DNA of 64,000 bases from Methanobrevibacter woesei. Lineage in GTDB: Archaea; Methanobacteriota; Methanobacteria; Methanobacteriales; Methanobacteriaceae. The position numbers were made by a program, and so were the translations under genes. The stretch spans positions 186,001-250,000 of the forward strand of contig NZ_MZGU01000004.1 in assembly GCF_003111605.1 (NCBI RefSeq), given 5' to 3'. Positions 9,282 through 18,206 of this stretch are shown here, in pieces. Every line of letters begins with the position of its first letter. Position 1 is the stretch's first letter. The notes beneath the pieces are model-generated. The model was not told the DNA's origin. It ran no database searches and saw only the letters and a list, made by a program, of their open reading frames with translations.

Positions 9282-10475
9282 TTACTTATTGTTATTGCTG
9301 GATTGTATTTCTTCCACCATCCAAGATGGTGCATTTTTAGTTGGTACTGTTAAAATAATATTTTCCATATTATTTAACATATAATTCACTTTATTAGATG
9401 GTGTTTCAACAAGCAGTAAATATTGTGCATCAAGTTCTCCAAGATTTATTTCTCTTTCATAGTTAGATAATTTTAAACCATAATTTTTTAACATAGCTAT
9501 TGTTTCTTCTTCGTTGTAGCCTCCCGCTAATGATCCTTTAATTAATTCTAAAACATTTCCCCTAAATGTTTCAGTATTTTCATTGGGGTTTGTTGTGTTT
9601 CCCTGTACTAAAGTTTGGGCTTTTCCATATTCAGATTCGATGTTTCCACTTTCTTCGTAACGTAATATTGAGAGTATAGTACATCCGCTAATATCTGGGC
9701 TTGTGGAGTTAAGGTCTGTCTGATTTGTTTGATTTGTTGTGTAGACATCTACAACACTTCCAACTGATAGTAAGCCTCCACTAGCTTGCAGTCTAGATAC
9801 TAAAATAGGTACTGATACAGTATCTGGTTTTTCAAATTTAACATCTGATAAAATGGTTGCATCATTGTTATTTACAAAATTTAAAGCTTCTGATACAGGT
9901 ATTATTGCATTTTTACTTGTGTTTGTTTCATAACTTGCCATTGTCCTATTAAAATCATCATGATTTGTTTCAATAGATTTTTGATGATGCTGTTTCCAAT
10001 CTTTTGTTGCAGGCCCCATTATATCTACTGTTTCAACTTCAAAGGCATTTTTAGATTCTGTTATTTCTTTTTCTAAATTAAAAGCTTCAGTTGCTGAAGC
10101 AAGAGGTCCTTTATATAAGGAATGGAGTTCATTTAATTTTGCGGTTTGTGCCTCTTCTAAATTGGCTTGTGATGGTTCATAAATTAAAAAATAATAAGCA
10201 GAGATTATTAAAGTTAATACAATTAAAGTTGTTATTATTATGCCAATTTTCTTTTTCTTTTCATCTTCAATTGGTTCATTTTTATTCAAATTAAAAATTG
10301 AGGAAGCCTGTTCATTGATTTTTTTAAGTAGTTTAAATCCTTTTTCAGATTCAATTGATTCTTCAAGGTCTTGTTCTTTTCTAAGCCGTTGATTTTGTGC
10401 TTCTATTTTATTTCTTAATTCTATTTCATCATATTCTGGAGGATATGGTGAATTTCTAAATTTGTCATCCTTCAT
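9282..10475 (-). CDS. Membrane-anchored protein, DUF515-like, resembling CpaB/RcpC
   Basis: The 397-residue protein has a charged cytoplasmic region (1-76) with a coiled-coil-prone stretch, one transmembrane helix at about 77-97, and a large outside domain. The outside domain contains VSVPILVSRLQASGGLLSVG with SVVDVYTT next, then GCTILSIL, and near the C terminus LDAQYLLLVETPSNKVNYML and ENIILTVPTKN. That order (SAF-like region, 'GD-x-VDV' turn, then a strand-helix-strand) recalls the CpaB/RcpC pilus-assembly family. I recall archaeal proteins of this kind being labelled DUF515. Both assignments come from pattern reading and were not searched. It is upstream of, and probably co-transcribed with, the sortase. 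Confidence 0.6.
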   Translation of the reverse strand: MKDDKFRNSPYPPEYDEIELRNKIEAQNQRLRKEQDLEESIESEKGFKLLKKINEQASSIFNLNKNEPIEDEKKKKIGIIITTLIVLTLIISAYYFLIYEPSQANLEEAQTAKLNELHSLYKGPLASATEAFNLEKEITESKNAFEVETVDIMGPATKDWKQHHQKSIETNHDDFNRTMASYETNTSKNAIIPVSEALNFVNNNDATILSDVKFEKPDTVSVPILVSRLQASGGLLSVGSVVDVYTTNQTNQTDLNSTSPDISGCTILSILRYEESGNIESEYGKAQTLVQGNTTNPNENTETFRGNVLELIKGSLAGGYNEEETIAMLKNYGLKLSNYEREINLGELDAQYLLLVETPSNKVNYMLNNMENIILTVPTKNAPSWMVEEIQSSNNNK

Positions 10476-10535
10476 TTGTTTAACTCCTACTTTTTATTTA
10501 AAAAAAGTAGATGGAATTAATTGGATTAAAGGAGA

Positions 10536-11231
10536 CTATTTTTTTATTAAACCAATAATTAGGCAGTATAAAGTTATAATCAATAGTATTAATGGAGGAA
10601 TGCTGATATTAGCTATTGTTAAAGGAACGTTAAGTATTATTAATATTATTAAAATAGCTCCTGCTCCAATTAGGAGTTTATTGTCAAGTTTAGGATATTT
10701 AAAATTGCTTATCATGAATAATGAAACAACAGTCATTAGGATTAATGCAATATAAATATCAAATGCTCCAGTTAAGTAATATGCAGAGAGGATTACAGCT
10801 ATTCCAGGTATTGGGAATCCTATAAATCCATTGAAATTGATATAATCTGCAATTGCATTGTAACGTGTTAATCTAAGGACACCACATATAAATATTAATA
10901 AACTTACAAGAGTGGTTAATATATATGGAGAGTTAGAAATTGTAGTCCCTATAGTGTAAATAAATATTCCTGGTGCTGCAGCAAAGGAAATAACATCTGA
11001 AAGGGAGTCAATATTTTTTCCAAATCCAAGTTCATCATTTCTATTGATTTTTCTAGCTACCCATCCATCTACAGAGTCAAACATGAGTGCAAATAACATA
11101 AATATTGAAGCTAAATAGAAATCATGGTTTATTGTTGATACAATTGATAAAAAACCTGATGTCATGTTCAATAAGGAAATTACATCCGATAATGCTATAA
11201 AACTTTGAATTTTTGTGCTTTTAAGTGTCAT
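10536..11231 (-). CDS. pssA: Archaetidylserine synthase (CDP-alcohol phosphatidyltransferase)
   Basis: The 231-residue integral membrane protein carries the CDP-alcohol transferase motif D-G-x2-A-R-x(n)-G-x3-D-x3-D, seen as SVDGWVARK followed by LGFGKNIDSLSD. Six to eight hydrophobic segments follow. Length and motif match the archaeal CDP-archaeol:serine transferase, which makes archaetidylserine, the main serine polar lipid of Methanobacteriales. The inositol branch is represented elsewhere in the window by the inositol-phosphate synthase gene. Phosphatidylglycerol-type substrates cannot be excluded. Confidence 0.85.
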   Translation of the reverse strand: MTLKSTKIQSFIALSDVISLLNMTSGFLSIVSTINHDFYLASIFMLFALMFDSVDGWVARKINRNDELGFGKNIDSLSDVISFAAAPGIFIYTIGTTISNSPYILTTLVSLLIFICGVLRLTRYNAIADYINFNGFIGFPIPGIAVILSAYYLTGAFDIYIALILMTVVSLFMISNFKYPKLDNKLLIGAGAILIILIILNVPLTIANISIPPLILLIITLYCLIIGLIKK

Positions 11232-11523
11232 GTTTTAACTCCAGTATTACTTTTTATCTTGTTTGTTATTAACTTTCTCTTGTAAATGAACTTATTTTTT
11301 TTAATAGTTAAATTTCACAGTGCTATATTTTATTATTAACCTAAACTAAAACTGTTTACTTATTATTTTAAAATTTAACTATTTATTAATTATTATTTAT
11401 TGTTTAATCTTATTGTTATGTTATTTGGTTATTGATTTGGTAAGTTATATCTTAAATTGACTTAAGAATACTTTTTATAATGCTGTTGTCAATATTAGTA
11501 TAGCAGTATTTTTGGTGATTTTA
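11232..11523. other. Gene-free AT-rich gap with a 13-bp inverted repeat
   Basis: These 292 bases between two divergent genes hold no credible reading frame. A 13-bp perfect inverted repeat has arms at 11303-11315 and 11371-11383, separated by 55 bases. A TATA-like element, CTTTTTATAAT, lies near 11470-11480 and may serve the next gene. Confidence 0.5.
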
Positions 11524-11883
11524 ATGAATATTTTTGATGAATTTATAATTGGAAACACAGATGTTATTGAATGGGGATTTGATAACTCTCATTTTAATCA
11601 AAGATTATTGGATAATGGAATTAGCAGAAAATTTATTGAAGATACAGTTAAAAATCAGGAACCGTTGAGATGGGAAAATGAATCTGGTAGTAAATATGCT
11701 GTCTTCTTTAACGCTCCATCAACTAAGGATTATAAAGAAATTAAAGTGATTTTTGGCTGTGAAGGCAATAAGATTAACTTAGTTTCTGTAATTCCAATTT
11801 CTAAAAAATTCAAATCTAAAAAATATGATGATTTTGATAAAAAAAGGAATAAAGCTTATTTAAAGAGGGATGGGAGAAAATAA
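11524..11883 (+). CDS. Small DUF4258-like protein with RelE-type toxin features
   Basis: This protein has about 119 residues from ATG 11524, which is preceded by GGTGAT; a longer TTG start at 11512 is less likely. The core reads HFNQRLLDNGISRKFIEDTV, followed by EPLRWENESGSKYAVFF and a strand EIKVIFGCEGNKINLVSVIP. The His near the start, the short helices and the beta-sheet end resemble DUF4258 and related RelE-fold proteins. The C-terminal tail is rich in Lys and Arg. No antitoxin-like partner is adjacent on either side, so this is a solitary gene of unknown role. Confidence 0.5.
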   Translation: MNIFDEFIIGNTDVIEWGFDNSHFNQRLLDNGISRKFIEDTVKNQEPLRWENESGSKYAVFFNAPSTKDYKEIKVIFGCEGNKINLVSVIPISKKFKSKKYDDFDKKRNKAYLKRDGRK

Positions 11884-12100
11884 GGTTAATTCATCTTTGT
11901 TAAACTAAATTTAATGCTTTTTAGTTTTTGTAGTAATTTAATTAAATTTCATCTGCTTTTATTCAAATCATTTAAAGATAAAATATATATAATAATTCAA
12001 TAGATAATTAGTAATGTTAATCTTTAATAAATTAGCTAACTTTTTATTTAAATGTTGGTTAATTTAAATACTGATGTTTATTAATATAGTGAGTAGTTAA

Positions 12101-12748
12101 ATGATAGAAGATAATATAAAAGTTCTCAGACAAGCGGCTAAAATATCATCAACTGATAATACAAATAGAGATGAAAAAGTTTGGTGTATAATTGCTGGTA
12201 ATGTTGAACTAATAGATGATATAGCTTATAAAGCTATTGCATCTAAGCATAGTGTTAGAATTCTATTTAGGGAGCATGCTATATTAAAAGAAAATAAATT
12301 GCGTAAAAAATTTGACTTCATAATGTTACATGGAAATTCTCTTAAAATTAATGAATTTAAAAGGATTTCTGATGAGAAAGGAGGCTCTTTTATCCGAATT
12401 TCTCCAATGCATTTAAAAGAAGAACCAAATTTGATGATATTAGTTGCTCCTGATGATGCAATTAGACGTACTGTATCAACAATTGAAAGATCTAAAATCC
12501 CATTTGCTATTCTATTAGAATCTCAAACTACTGGGTTTATAGAAGTTGATTTAGATCCAAATGTTAAATTACCTGGATTTATTAAATCAATGTTAAAACC
12601 TTTATACAATGTAAGTGATGTTGTTCTATCAACAATATTAATTTCTGTTGATGAAAAGAAAGACATTGGAAAAGTTCAAAGTGTTGCTACATCTAATAAA
12701 GTTTTTGTCATCGACTTTAAGGATTTGAAAATGGAGGCAAGTCAATGA
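12101..12748 (+). CDS. Uncharacterised protein coupled to the MreB-like gene
   Basis: I do not recognise this 215-residue soluble protein. Predicted strands such as VWCIIAG, HSVRILF, FDFIMLHG, LMILVAPDD and IPFAILLES alternate with helices, suggesting an alpha/beta Rossmann-like fold. No nucleotide motif is obvious. Its stop overlaps the MreB start in an ATGA arrangement at 12745-12748, so the two are translated together. That coupling suggests a partner or regulator of the actin-like protein. An AT-rich TATA-like stretch lies about 35 bases before the start. Confidence 0.6.
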   Translation: MIEDNIKVLRQAAKISSTDNTNRDEKVWCIIAGNVELIDDIAYKAIASKHSVRILFREHAILKENKLRKKFDFIMLHGNSLKINEFKRISDEKGGSFIRISPMHLKEEPNLMILVAPDDAIRRTVSTIERSKIPFAILLESQTTGFIEVDLDPNVKLPGFIKSMLKPLYNVSDVVLSTILISVDEKKDIGKVQSVATSNKVFVIDFKDLKMEASQ

Positions 12749-13821
12749 ATATTTTTGGAAATGACGAAGAAGAACCACAAATTAATAATAATACAAGAGT
12801 TATTAGTAATAGTTTAGGTATAGACTTAGGAACATTAAATACTGTTATAGCAAAACCTTCTGGAGATAAATTTGATTTATATCAAATTCCATCTGTTGTT
12901 GCTGTAAAAAAAGATGACCCTTCTGAAGTTTTAGCTGTTGGAGAAGAAGCTAAAAAAATGCTTGGAAGAACTCCTGAAGATATTTTAGCAGTTAGACCTT
13001 TGAAAAAAGGTGTTATTGAAAATGTTGTTCAAGCTCAAGCATTATTAATCAAAGCTATGCAAATTGGTATTAATGAAGGGGAAAGTGTTGGAAGAATTGT
13101 TATTGGAATTCCAGGAGATTCTTCTGAAGTAGAAAAAAATGCTGCTGAAGAAATAGGTAGAAAAGCAGGAGCTGAATATGTAAAAGTAATCAGTGAAGGT
13201 TTAGCTGCAGCTATTGGTGCAGGTTTACCTATTGCAGAACCAAATGGAACAATGGTAATTGATATTGGTGCTGGTTCAACAGATATTGTTATTATTTCTC
13301 TTGGAGGAATTAATGATATTGAAACTGTTAGACGTGGTGGAGATGATATCGATAATAGAATTGTTGAGTTAGTTGCAGAAAAGTATAATGTAGCTATTGG
13401 TATACATGATGCAGAAGCGGCTAAAATTGAAGTTGGTATGATTCACTGCAGTGAACAACTTGAAAATTTAAGTGTTGAAGTTATTGGTAAATCTTTAGAA
13501 ACTAATAGGCCTAAAAAAGTTGTTATTGACTCAATGTTAGTTGCAGATGCTGTTGAACCATTTATGCAAGATATTATTGATGGTATTAATGTTATCTTAG
13601 AAAGATTATCTCCTGAATTAATGATGGGTGTTTATAATAATGCAGTTGCTGTTGGAGGAAGTTCAAGACTTCGCGGATTAGAAGAAAGAATTTTTGATGA
13701 AGTTGCTATTCCTGTTAAAGTATCTGATGATCCAATGACTGTTGTTGCTAAAGGTACAGCTATTGTAGCAGCAGAACCTCTTGCATTAGAACCTGAAGTT
13801 CGTCTTAGAGCAATGAAATAA
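12745..13821 (+). CDS. mreB: MreB-like actin-family rod-shape protein
   Basis: The 358-residue protein shows the actin/Hsp70 ATPase motifs: phosphate-1 loop LGIDLGTLNT near residue 25, phosphate-2 GTMVIDIGAGSTDIVIIS near 168, and adenosine motif AVAVGGSSRLRGLEERIF near 300. Overall length and order match MreB rather than DnaK. The first 24 residues, rich in Asp, Glu and Asn, form an extra leader. MreB polymerises on the inner membrane and guides wall synthesis in bacteria. Rod or coccobacillary Methanobacteriales also carry it, where it may guide pseudomurein growth. It overlaps the preceding unknown gene by 4 bases. Confidence 0.88.
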   Translation: MNIFGNDEEEPQINNNTRVISNSLGIDLGTLNTVIAKPSGDKFDLYQIPSVVAVKKDDPSEVLAVGEEAKKMLGRTPEDILAVRPLKKGVIENVVQAQALLIKAMQIGINEGESVGRIVIGIPGDSSEVEKNAAEEIGRKAGAEYVKVISEGLAAAIGAGLPIAEPNGTMVIDIGAGSTDIVIISLGGINDIETVRRGGDDIDNRIVELVAEKYNVAIGIHDAEAAKIEVGMIHCSEQLENLSVEVIGKSLETNRPKKVVIDSMLVADAVEPFMQDIIDGINVILERLSPELMMGVYNNAVAVGGSSRLRGLEERIFDEVAIPVKVSDDPMTVVAKGTAIVAAEPLALEPEVRLRAMK

Positions 13822-13852
13822 TCCTATTTCATTTTTTCCTTTTTTTGATAAT

Positions 13853-14467
13853 ATGGATGTTCTAGGAATTGATGAAGCAGGTAGGGGGTCAGTTTTAGGG
13901 CCTTTAGTGATAGCCGGAGTTTCTATTCCTGAAAATAAATGTTCTATTCTTGAAAGAATGGGAGTTAAAGATTCAAAAAGATTAACTCGTAGTCGAAGAC
14001 ATATTTTGGCTCGTAAATTAGAGAAGATGTTTGATTTTAAAACAGTCGTCATCTCAGCTAAAGAAATTGATGATTTAAGAGCAGATGGAGTTAATCTTAA
14101 TGAAATTGAAAGGTGGGGAATGGAAAAGATTATTTCAGAGATGAATCCTGAAAAAGTAATTGTTGATGCAGTTGATATTAAAGCAGATAGGTTCCAAGAG
14201 GTCATTTCCAAATCAACTGGTGCTAATGTAATAGCTGAGCATAAAGCTGATGATAAATATATTGAAGTCAGTGCAGCATCAATTATAGCTAAACAAACAC
14301 GTGATGAGCTTATTGCTCAAATAAATAAGGATTATCGTAAAATGGGTGGAATTGGTTCTGGTTATCCAAGTGATCCTACTACCAAAAAGTTTTTAGCTAA
14401 TTTTACTTATGATGAAATGCCTGATTTTGTTAGAAAATCTTGGGCAACAGTTAAAAATATGAAATAA
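13853..14467 (+). CDS. rnhB: Ribonuclease HII
   Basis: The 204-residue protein begins MDVLGIDEAGRGSVLGPL, which contains the first catalytic Asp-Glu pair (GIDEAGRG). Further acidic residues lie in KVIVDAVDIK and AEHKADDKYIEVSAASI. RNase HII removes ribonucleotides embedded in DNA and RNA primers. The gene starts 31 bases after mreB, behind a T-rich stretch and without a strong Shine-Dalgarno sequence, so its expression may depend partly on read-through. Confidence 0.95.
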   Translation: MDVLGIDEAGRGSVLGPLVIAGVSIPENKCSILERMGVKDSKRLTRSRRHILARKLEKMFDFKTVVISAKEIDDLRADGVNLNEIERWGMEKIISEMNPEKVIVDAVDIKADRFQEVISKSTGANVIAEHKADDKYIEVSAASIIAKQTRDELIAQINKDYRKMGGIGSGYPSDPTTKKFLANFTYDEMPDFVRKSWATVKNMK

Positions 14468-14474
14468 ATTAGCA

Positions 14475-14492
14475 CTTTTTTCTATTTTTTTT
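14475..14492 (+). terminator. T-rich terminator after rnhB
   Basis: Two T-runs follow the rnhB stop, ahead of the gap that leads to the ExbB-like gene. Confidence 0.45.
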
Positions 14493-14565
14493 AATAAATA
14501 TTTAAGTATTTGAATAACTAAATTATCTTTTATAGGTATTTTATTAAATATTAAATGATGATAAT

Positions 14566-15405
14566 ATGATATTCGAATATTTAACTCAATTCTTTGAATA
14601 TATAATGGAAATTTTTACTCAAGGAGGAGTAATTACCTATATTATTTTATTTATTGGTGTATATGGGTTATTAATTTCAATTAGAAAAATTTTATATTTA
14701 AGAAGAATTAGTAAAGTTGATACAACTGAGATTTTCGGTATTGTAACTGCTTCTATGGAAAGGGGAGGTGCAGTTGAGGCATTAAAACAGATTAATGGTT
14801 TTAAAAATCCTATTTCCAGAATTATTTCCGAAACATTAAAAATTGGTTATAAAAATAAAATTGAAGTAGAAGAGAGTATGGAGCAGATTTTTGTTGTTGA
14901 AATAGGTAAAATGACAAAAGGAATGAATACTCTTAAAACAATTACTGAATTAGCACCATTTTTAGGGCTTATTGGTACTGTAATTGGTATTTGGATGACA
15001 TTTGAAACATTAGGTATTAACCCAGATGCTTCTACAATGGCAGAAGGTATCTATGTAGCACTTATTACTACTATTATGGGATTGGCAGTAGCTATTGTTT
15101 TATTACCATTATATACTTATATTGAAAACTTAATTGAGGTTGAAATGGATAAAATTGAGCTTGCTACTAAAATGACCAACTGGGGATATGGTATGGTTAA
15201 AGTTAAAGTGGATTCAAATGTTGAATGTGCATTAAATGCTTTACAGGAAGCAGAAGGGGTTGTTAATACAAGACTTATTTCTGATCCTTATGCAAATATC
15301 AAAGTATCTTTTAAACCTAGTATGTTAAATAAATCTATTTCCAATATTATTTTGGAAAAATGTGATGTTCATGCTGAAATTACAGAAAGTAAATTAAGAC
15401 AATAG
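14566..15405 (+). CDS. MotA/TolQ/ExbB-family proton-channel protein
   Basis: The 279-residue membrane protein has a first transmembrane helix at about 20-38 and the conserved pair later on: APFLGLIGTVIGIWMTFETL, then GIYVALITTIMGLAVAIVLL. The large cytoplasmic loop between them is typical of the family. It ends with a soluble C-terminal domain of about 65 residues that ordinary ExbB proteins lack. These proteins form pentameric proton channels that power a TolR/ExbD-type effector. Its partner follows directly. No TonB, TolA or flagellar gene is nearby, so the load is unknown. Confidence 0.88.
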   Translation: MIFEYLTQFFEYIMEIFTQGGVITYIILFIGVYGLLISIRKILYLRRISKVDTTEIFGIVTASMERGGAVEALKQINGFKNPISRIISETLKIGYKNKIEVEESMEQIFVVEIGKMTKGMNTLKTITELAPFLGLIGTVIGIWMTFETLGINPDASTMAEGIYVALITTIMGLAVAIVLLPLYTYIENLIEVEMDKIELATKMTNWGYGMVKVKVDSNVECALNALQEAEGVVNTRLISDPYANIKVSFKPSMLNKSISNIILEKCDVHAEITESKLRQ

Positions 15406-15418
15406 TGTGATGATTGTT

Positions 15419-15823
15419 ATGGCAATTGATATTGAGTCACATAAAAAGAAACTTAAAAATAGGAAACCTAATATTAATTTGGTTCCTCTTATTGATATTT
15501 TGTTCACATTATTAATTTTCATTGTAATAACTAGTAATTTTTCAGCTACTGATGTTCAAAGTACAGATTCTGGAGGTACTGGTAAACCAAATGTAACTGA
15601 TACTTCCGGAACTGCTGAATATTATGTCATGCCAGTGGATAATTTGCATAAGGTCACAGTGAATAACCATGATATGTCTGATGAAATTAGAAATAATGCA
15701 GTTGGTGTTCATTCGAGAGTTATAGATGAAGGGCAAGTTTCCATTAGACCTGGTGAGATTATAATCACAACACCTTCAAATTTCCCATATGAGGAGGCTG
15801 TTCGTGCTCCAGAGATAAGTTGA
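15419..15823 (+). CDS. ExbD/TolR-family protein
   Basis: This protein of about 134 residues has a short basic cytoplasmic start, one transmembrane helix carrying the conserved Asp (NLVPLIDILFTLLIFIVI), and a small outside domain with a polar linker rich in Ser, Thr and Gly. The Asp is the proton-carrying residue in ExbD and TolR. ATG 15419 is preferred because GTGAT lies 7 bases upstream; upstream GTG and ATG codons at 15407 and 15410 are alternatives. It follows the ExbB-like gene almost without a gap and must act with it. Confidence 0.87.
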   Translation: MAIDIESHKKKLKNRKPNINLVPLIDILFTLLIFIVITSNFSATDVQSTDSGGTGKPNVTDTSGTAEYYVMPVDNLHKVTVNNHDMSDEIRNNAVGVHSRVIDEGQVSIRPGEIIITTPSNFPYEEAVRAPEIS

Positions 15824-15832
15824 GGTTTAAAG

Positions 15833-16459
15833 ATGTATACAGGAAGAATACTATCAATTGGAATGAACTCTGATGGAAAACCATATGTTGCTTACAGGGT
15901 ATCAAGTAGGTCTTTTCCTAATAGGCAATGTCTTACTTTTGATAATAGAGCAGCTATTGTTCCAAAAGAAGGATTTGAGAAAGATATATTTGAAAATACT
16001 TATATAACTTATAATTGTATTCGTATTGTTAGAAATCAAGCCATTGTTTCAAATGGATCTCATACTGATGTTATTGCTGATAAAATACATGTTGGTATGA
16101 ATATTAAGGATGCAATAGCTTATTCCTTATTAACTATGGATTATGAAAAAGATGATTATCACACTCCTAGAATTGCAGGAGTTGTAACTTCTACTAATAA
16201 TAAAGAAGATTATCAATGTTATATTGGTATAGCTAACGATAAGAAGATTTTAGTTGAAGAAGTTCCTTATGGAGAAGCTGCTTTTATTTCAACATATGGA
16301 TCACAAATTCATGATAAAGTGGATTTCACTGCTAAATCTTCTAAAGAAGCAGCTAAATTTATTTTTGATCAAGGGATTTTTGCTAACTATAAAAAACCAG
16401 TAACATCAAGTGCAGCATTATTTGATGGTGAATGGAAAATAGATGCATACAACCCTTAA
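15833..16459 (+). CDS. purO: Archaeal IMP cyclohydrolase PurO
   Basis: The 208-residue protein starts [20 protein letters not shown] and continues [13 protein letters not shown], the hallmark of archaeal PurO. PurO closes the ring of FAICAR to give IMP, the last step of purine synthesis, and replaces the bacterial PurH domain. The length is normal. The stop is followed by a T-rich stretch and then by cofE, giving a run of purine-derived cofactor genes on the same strand. Confidence 0.92.
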   Translation: MYTGRILSIGMNSDGKPYVAYRVSSRSFPNRQCLTFDNRAAIVPKEGFEKDIFENTYITYNCIRIVRNQAIVSNGSHTDVIADKIHVGMNIKDAIAYSLLTMDYEKDDYHTPRIAGVVTSTNNKEDYQCYIGIANDKKILVEEVPYGEAAFISTYGSQIHDKVDFTAKSSKEAAKFIFDQGIFANYKKPVTSSAALFDGEWKIDAYNP

Positions 16460-16490
16460 TTTTTTATTTTTTTTAAACAGCGATGATATT

Positions 16491-17255
16491 ATGTCTATTG
16501 AATTAATTGGTTTAGAAGAGATACCTTTAGTTAGTCAAGGTGACGATGTTTGTGAATTAATAAAAGAAGCTTTAAATAAACAGAATATTACATTGCAGCA
16601 TGGAGATATTATTTTAATAGCTGAAACTTTAATTTCTAAGGCTGAAGGAAATGTAATTAAATTGGGAGATATTATTCCTTCTGAAGATTCAATAATTATT
16701 GCTCAAAAGTCTAAAAAAGATTCTAAACTTGTAGAAGCTATTATTCAAGAATCTAGAGAAGTCGTTGCTGTAGGTCCTGATTTTATTATCACTGAGACAA
16801 AGCATGGTTTTGTATGTGCTAATTCAGGAATTGATGAATCTAATGTTGATGAAGGACTGGCTACTCCTATGCCTGAAAATTCAGATAAATCTGCGTCAAT
16901 TATTAGGGAATTTTTAGAAGAGGAGTATGGTGAAGAGTTAGCAGTTATTATTACTGATACTCAAGGAAGAGCATTTAGAAATGGTGCTGTAGGTGTAGCT
17001 ATTGGATGTTCTGGTATTATCCCATTATGGCGTAGAGCTGGTGAGACTGATTTGTATGGTAGAGAACTTCAAACAACTGAAGTAGCTACTGGGGATGAAT
17101 TGGCAGCAGCAGCATCTCTTTTAATGGGTCAGGCTAATGAGGGTATTCCTGTTGTTTTAATCAGAGGATTTGAAAACTTTGATCAATTAAGAGATACTAC
17201 TTCTGGCATTAGTCCATTACTTAGGCCTAAAGAATATGATGTATTTAGAAAATAA
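16491..17255 (+). CDS. cofE: Coenzyme F420-0:L-glutamate ligase CofE
   Basis: The 254-residue protein begins [18 protein letters not shown] and contains [30 protein letters not shown] and [19 protein letters not shown], all typical of CofE. The enzyme adds glutamates to F420-0 with GTP to make F420-2, the hydride carrier of methanogenesis. The ATG at 16491 is used; an in-frame ATG at 16443 lies within purO and would add a non-family leader. cofD follows 8 bases later. Confidence 0.95.
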   Translation: MSIELIGLEEIPLVSQGDDVCELIKEALNKQNITLQHGDIILIAETLISKAEGNVIKLGDIIPSEDSIIIAQKSKKDSKLVEAIIQESREVVAVGPDFIITETKHGFVCANSGIDESNVDEGLATPMPENSDKSASIIREFLEEEYGEELAVIITDTQGRAFRNGAVGVAIGCSGIIPLWRRAGETDLYGRELQTTEVATGDELAAAASLLMGQANEGIPVVLIRGFENFDQLRDTTSGISPLLRPKEYDVFRK

Positions 17256-17263
17256 GTGAGATT

Positions 17264-18169
17264 ATGATTACTGTATTGTCTGGAGGTACTGGAACTCCTA
17301 AATTATTGCAAGGATTAAAAGAGATTTATGGCCCTGCTAATATGAATATTATTGTTAACACTTTAGAAAATGATTATTTTTCTGGAGTTTATGTTTCTGC
17401 CGATGTTGACACTGTTTTATACACTATGGCAGATATGATTAATGAAGAATTTTGGTATGGGGTTAGGAATGATACTTTTATAACTCATGAAAGACTTAAA
17501 GAATTGGGTTATTCTGAATTACTTAGAATTGGTGATATTGATAGGGCAACTAAAATACAAAAAACAATGTTGCTTGAAAATCACACTTTATCTGAAGCTG
17601 TAAATATTCAGGCTCAGGAAATGGGTATTAAATCAAATATTATTCCTATGAGTAATGAAAATTCTGAAATTGAGTTAATTACTGATATTGGCAGATTAGA
17701 TTTTCATGATTTTTTAATTAAACATCAATCTAGTCCTGAAGTTTTAGATATTAAATATAGTAATGTTATTCCTTCTGAAGGTGTTGTTGAATCAATTGAA
17801 AACTCAGATGCAGTTATTATTGGTCCTTCAAATCCAATAACTTCTATTTCTCCAATACTTTATTTGGAAGGAGTAAAAAAAGCTTTAAAAAATACTTATA
17901 CAATAGCTGTTTCCCCAATTGTAGGTTCTGATACAGTTAGTGGGCCTGCAAGTAAATTTATGAAAGCTTTGGACATTGAAGTTTCATCAGTAGGTGTTGC
18001 TTCGTTATATAAAGATTTCTTAGATGTTATGGTTATTGATGAGAAAGATTATGATTTAAAAGATGAATTGGAAAATATTGTTGATAAAGTTATTGTGACT
18101 AATACAATAATGAAAACTTTAGATGATAAAAAGAACTTAGCAGGAATTATTTTAAATAATATTAAGTAA
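17264..18169 (+). CDS. cofD: 2-phospho-L-lactate transferase CofD
   Basis: The 301-residue protein starts with MITVLSGGTGTPKLLQGL, the glycine-rich nucleotide loop of CofD, and contains GDIDRATKIQKTMLL and IIGPSNPITSISPIL. CofD joins the lactyl-phospho moiety to Fo to form F420-0, the step just before CofE. The gene order cofE-cofD with an 8-base gap shows an operon. Confidence 0.96.
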   Translation: MITVLSGGTGTPKLLQGLKEIYGPANMNIIVNTLENDYFSGVYVSADVDTVLYTMADMINEEFWYGVRNDTFITHERLKELGYSELLRIGDIDRATKIQKTMLLENHTLSEAVNIQAQEMGIKSNIIPMSNENSEIELITDIGRLDFHDFLIKHQSSPEVLDIKYSNVIPSEGVVESIENSDAVIIGPSNPITSISPILYLEGVKKALKNTYTIAVSPIVGSDTVSGPASKFMKALDIEVSSVGVASLYKDFLDVMVIDEKDYDLKDELENIVDKVIVTNTIMKTLDDKKNLAGIILNNIK

Positions 18170-18206
18170 ATAATTTATATTGGTTTTATATTTTGGGTGG
18201 CGAATT

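Noticed and set aside
11303-11383. A 13-bp perfect inverted repeat with a 55-base loop
   Set aside because: In DNA this rich in A and T, a repeat of this length within 100 bases is expected about once in a window of this size by chance, and no gene or known element fits it.
16460-16480. T-rich run after purO as an operon end
   Set aside because: cofE begins 11 bases after the run with no visible TATA box between, so the genes are probably read together.
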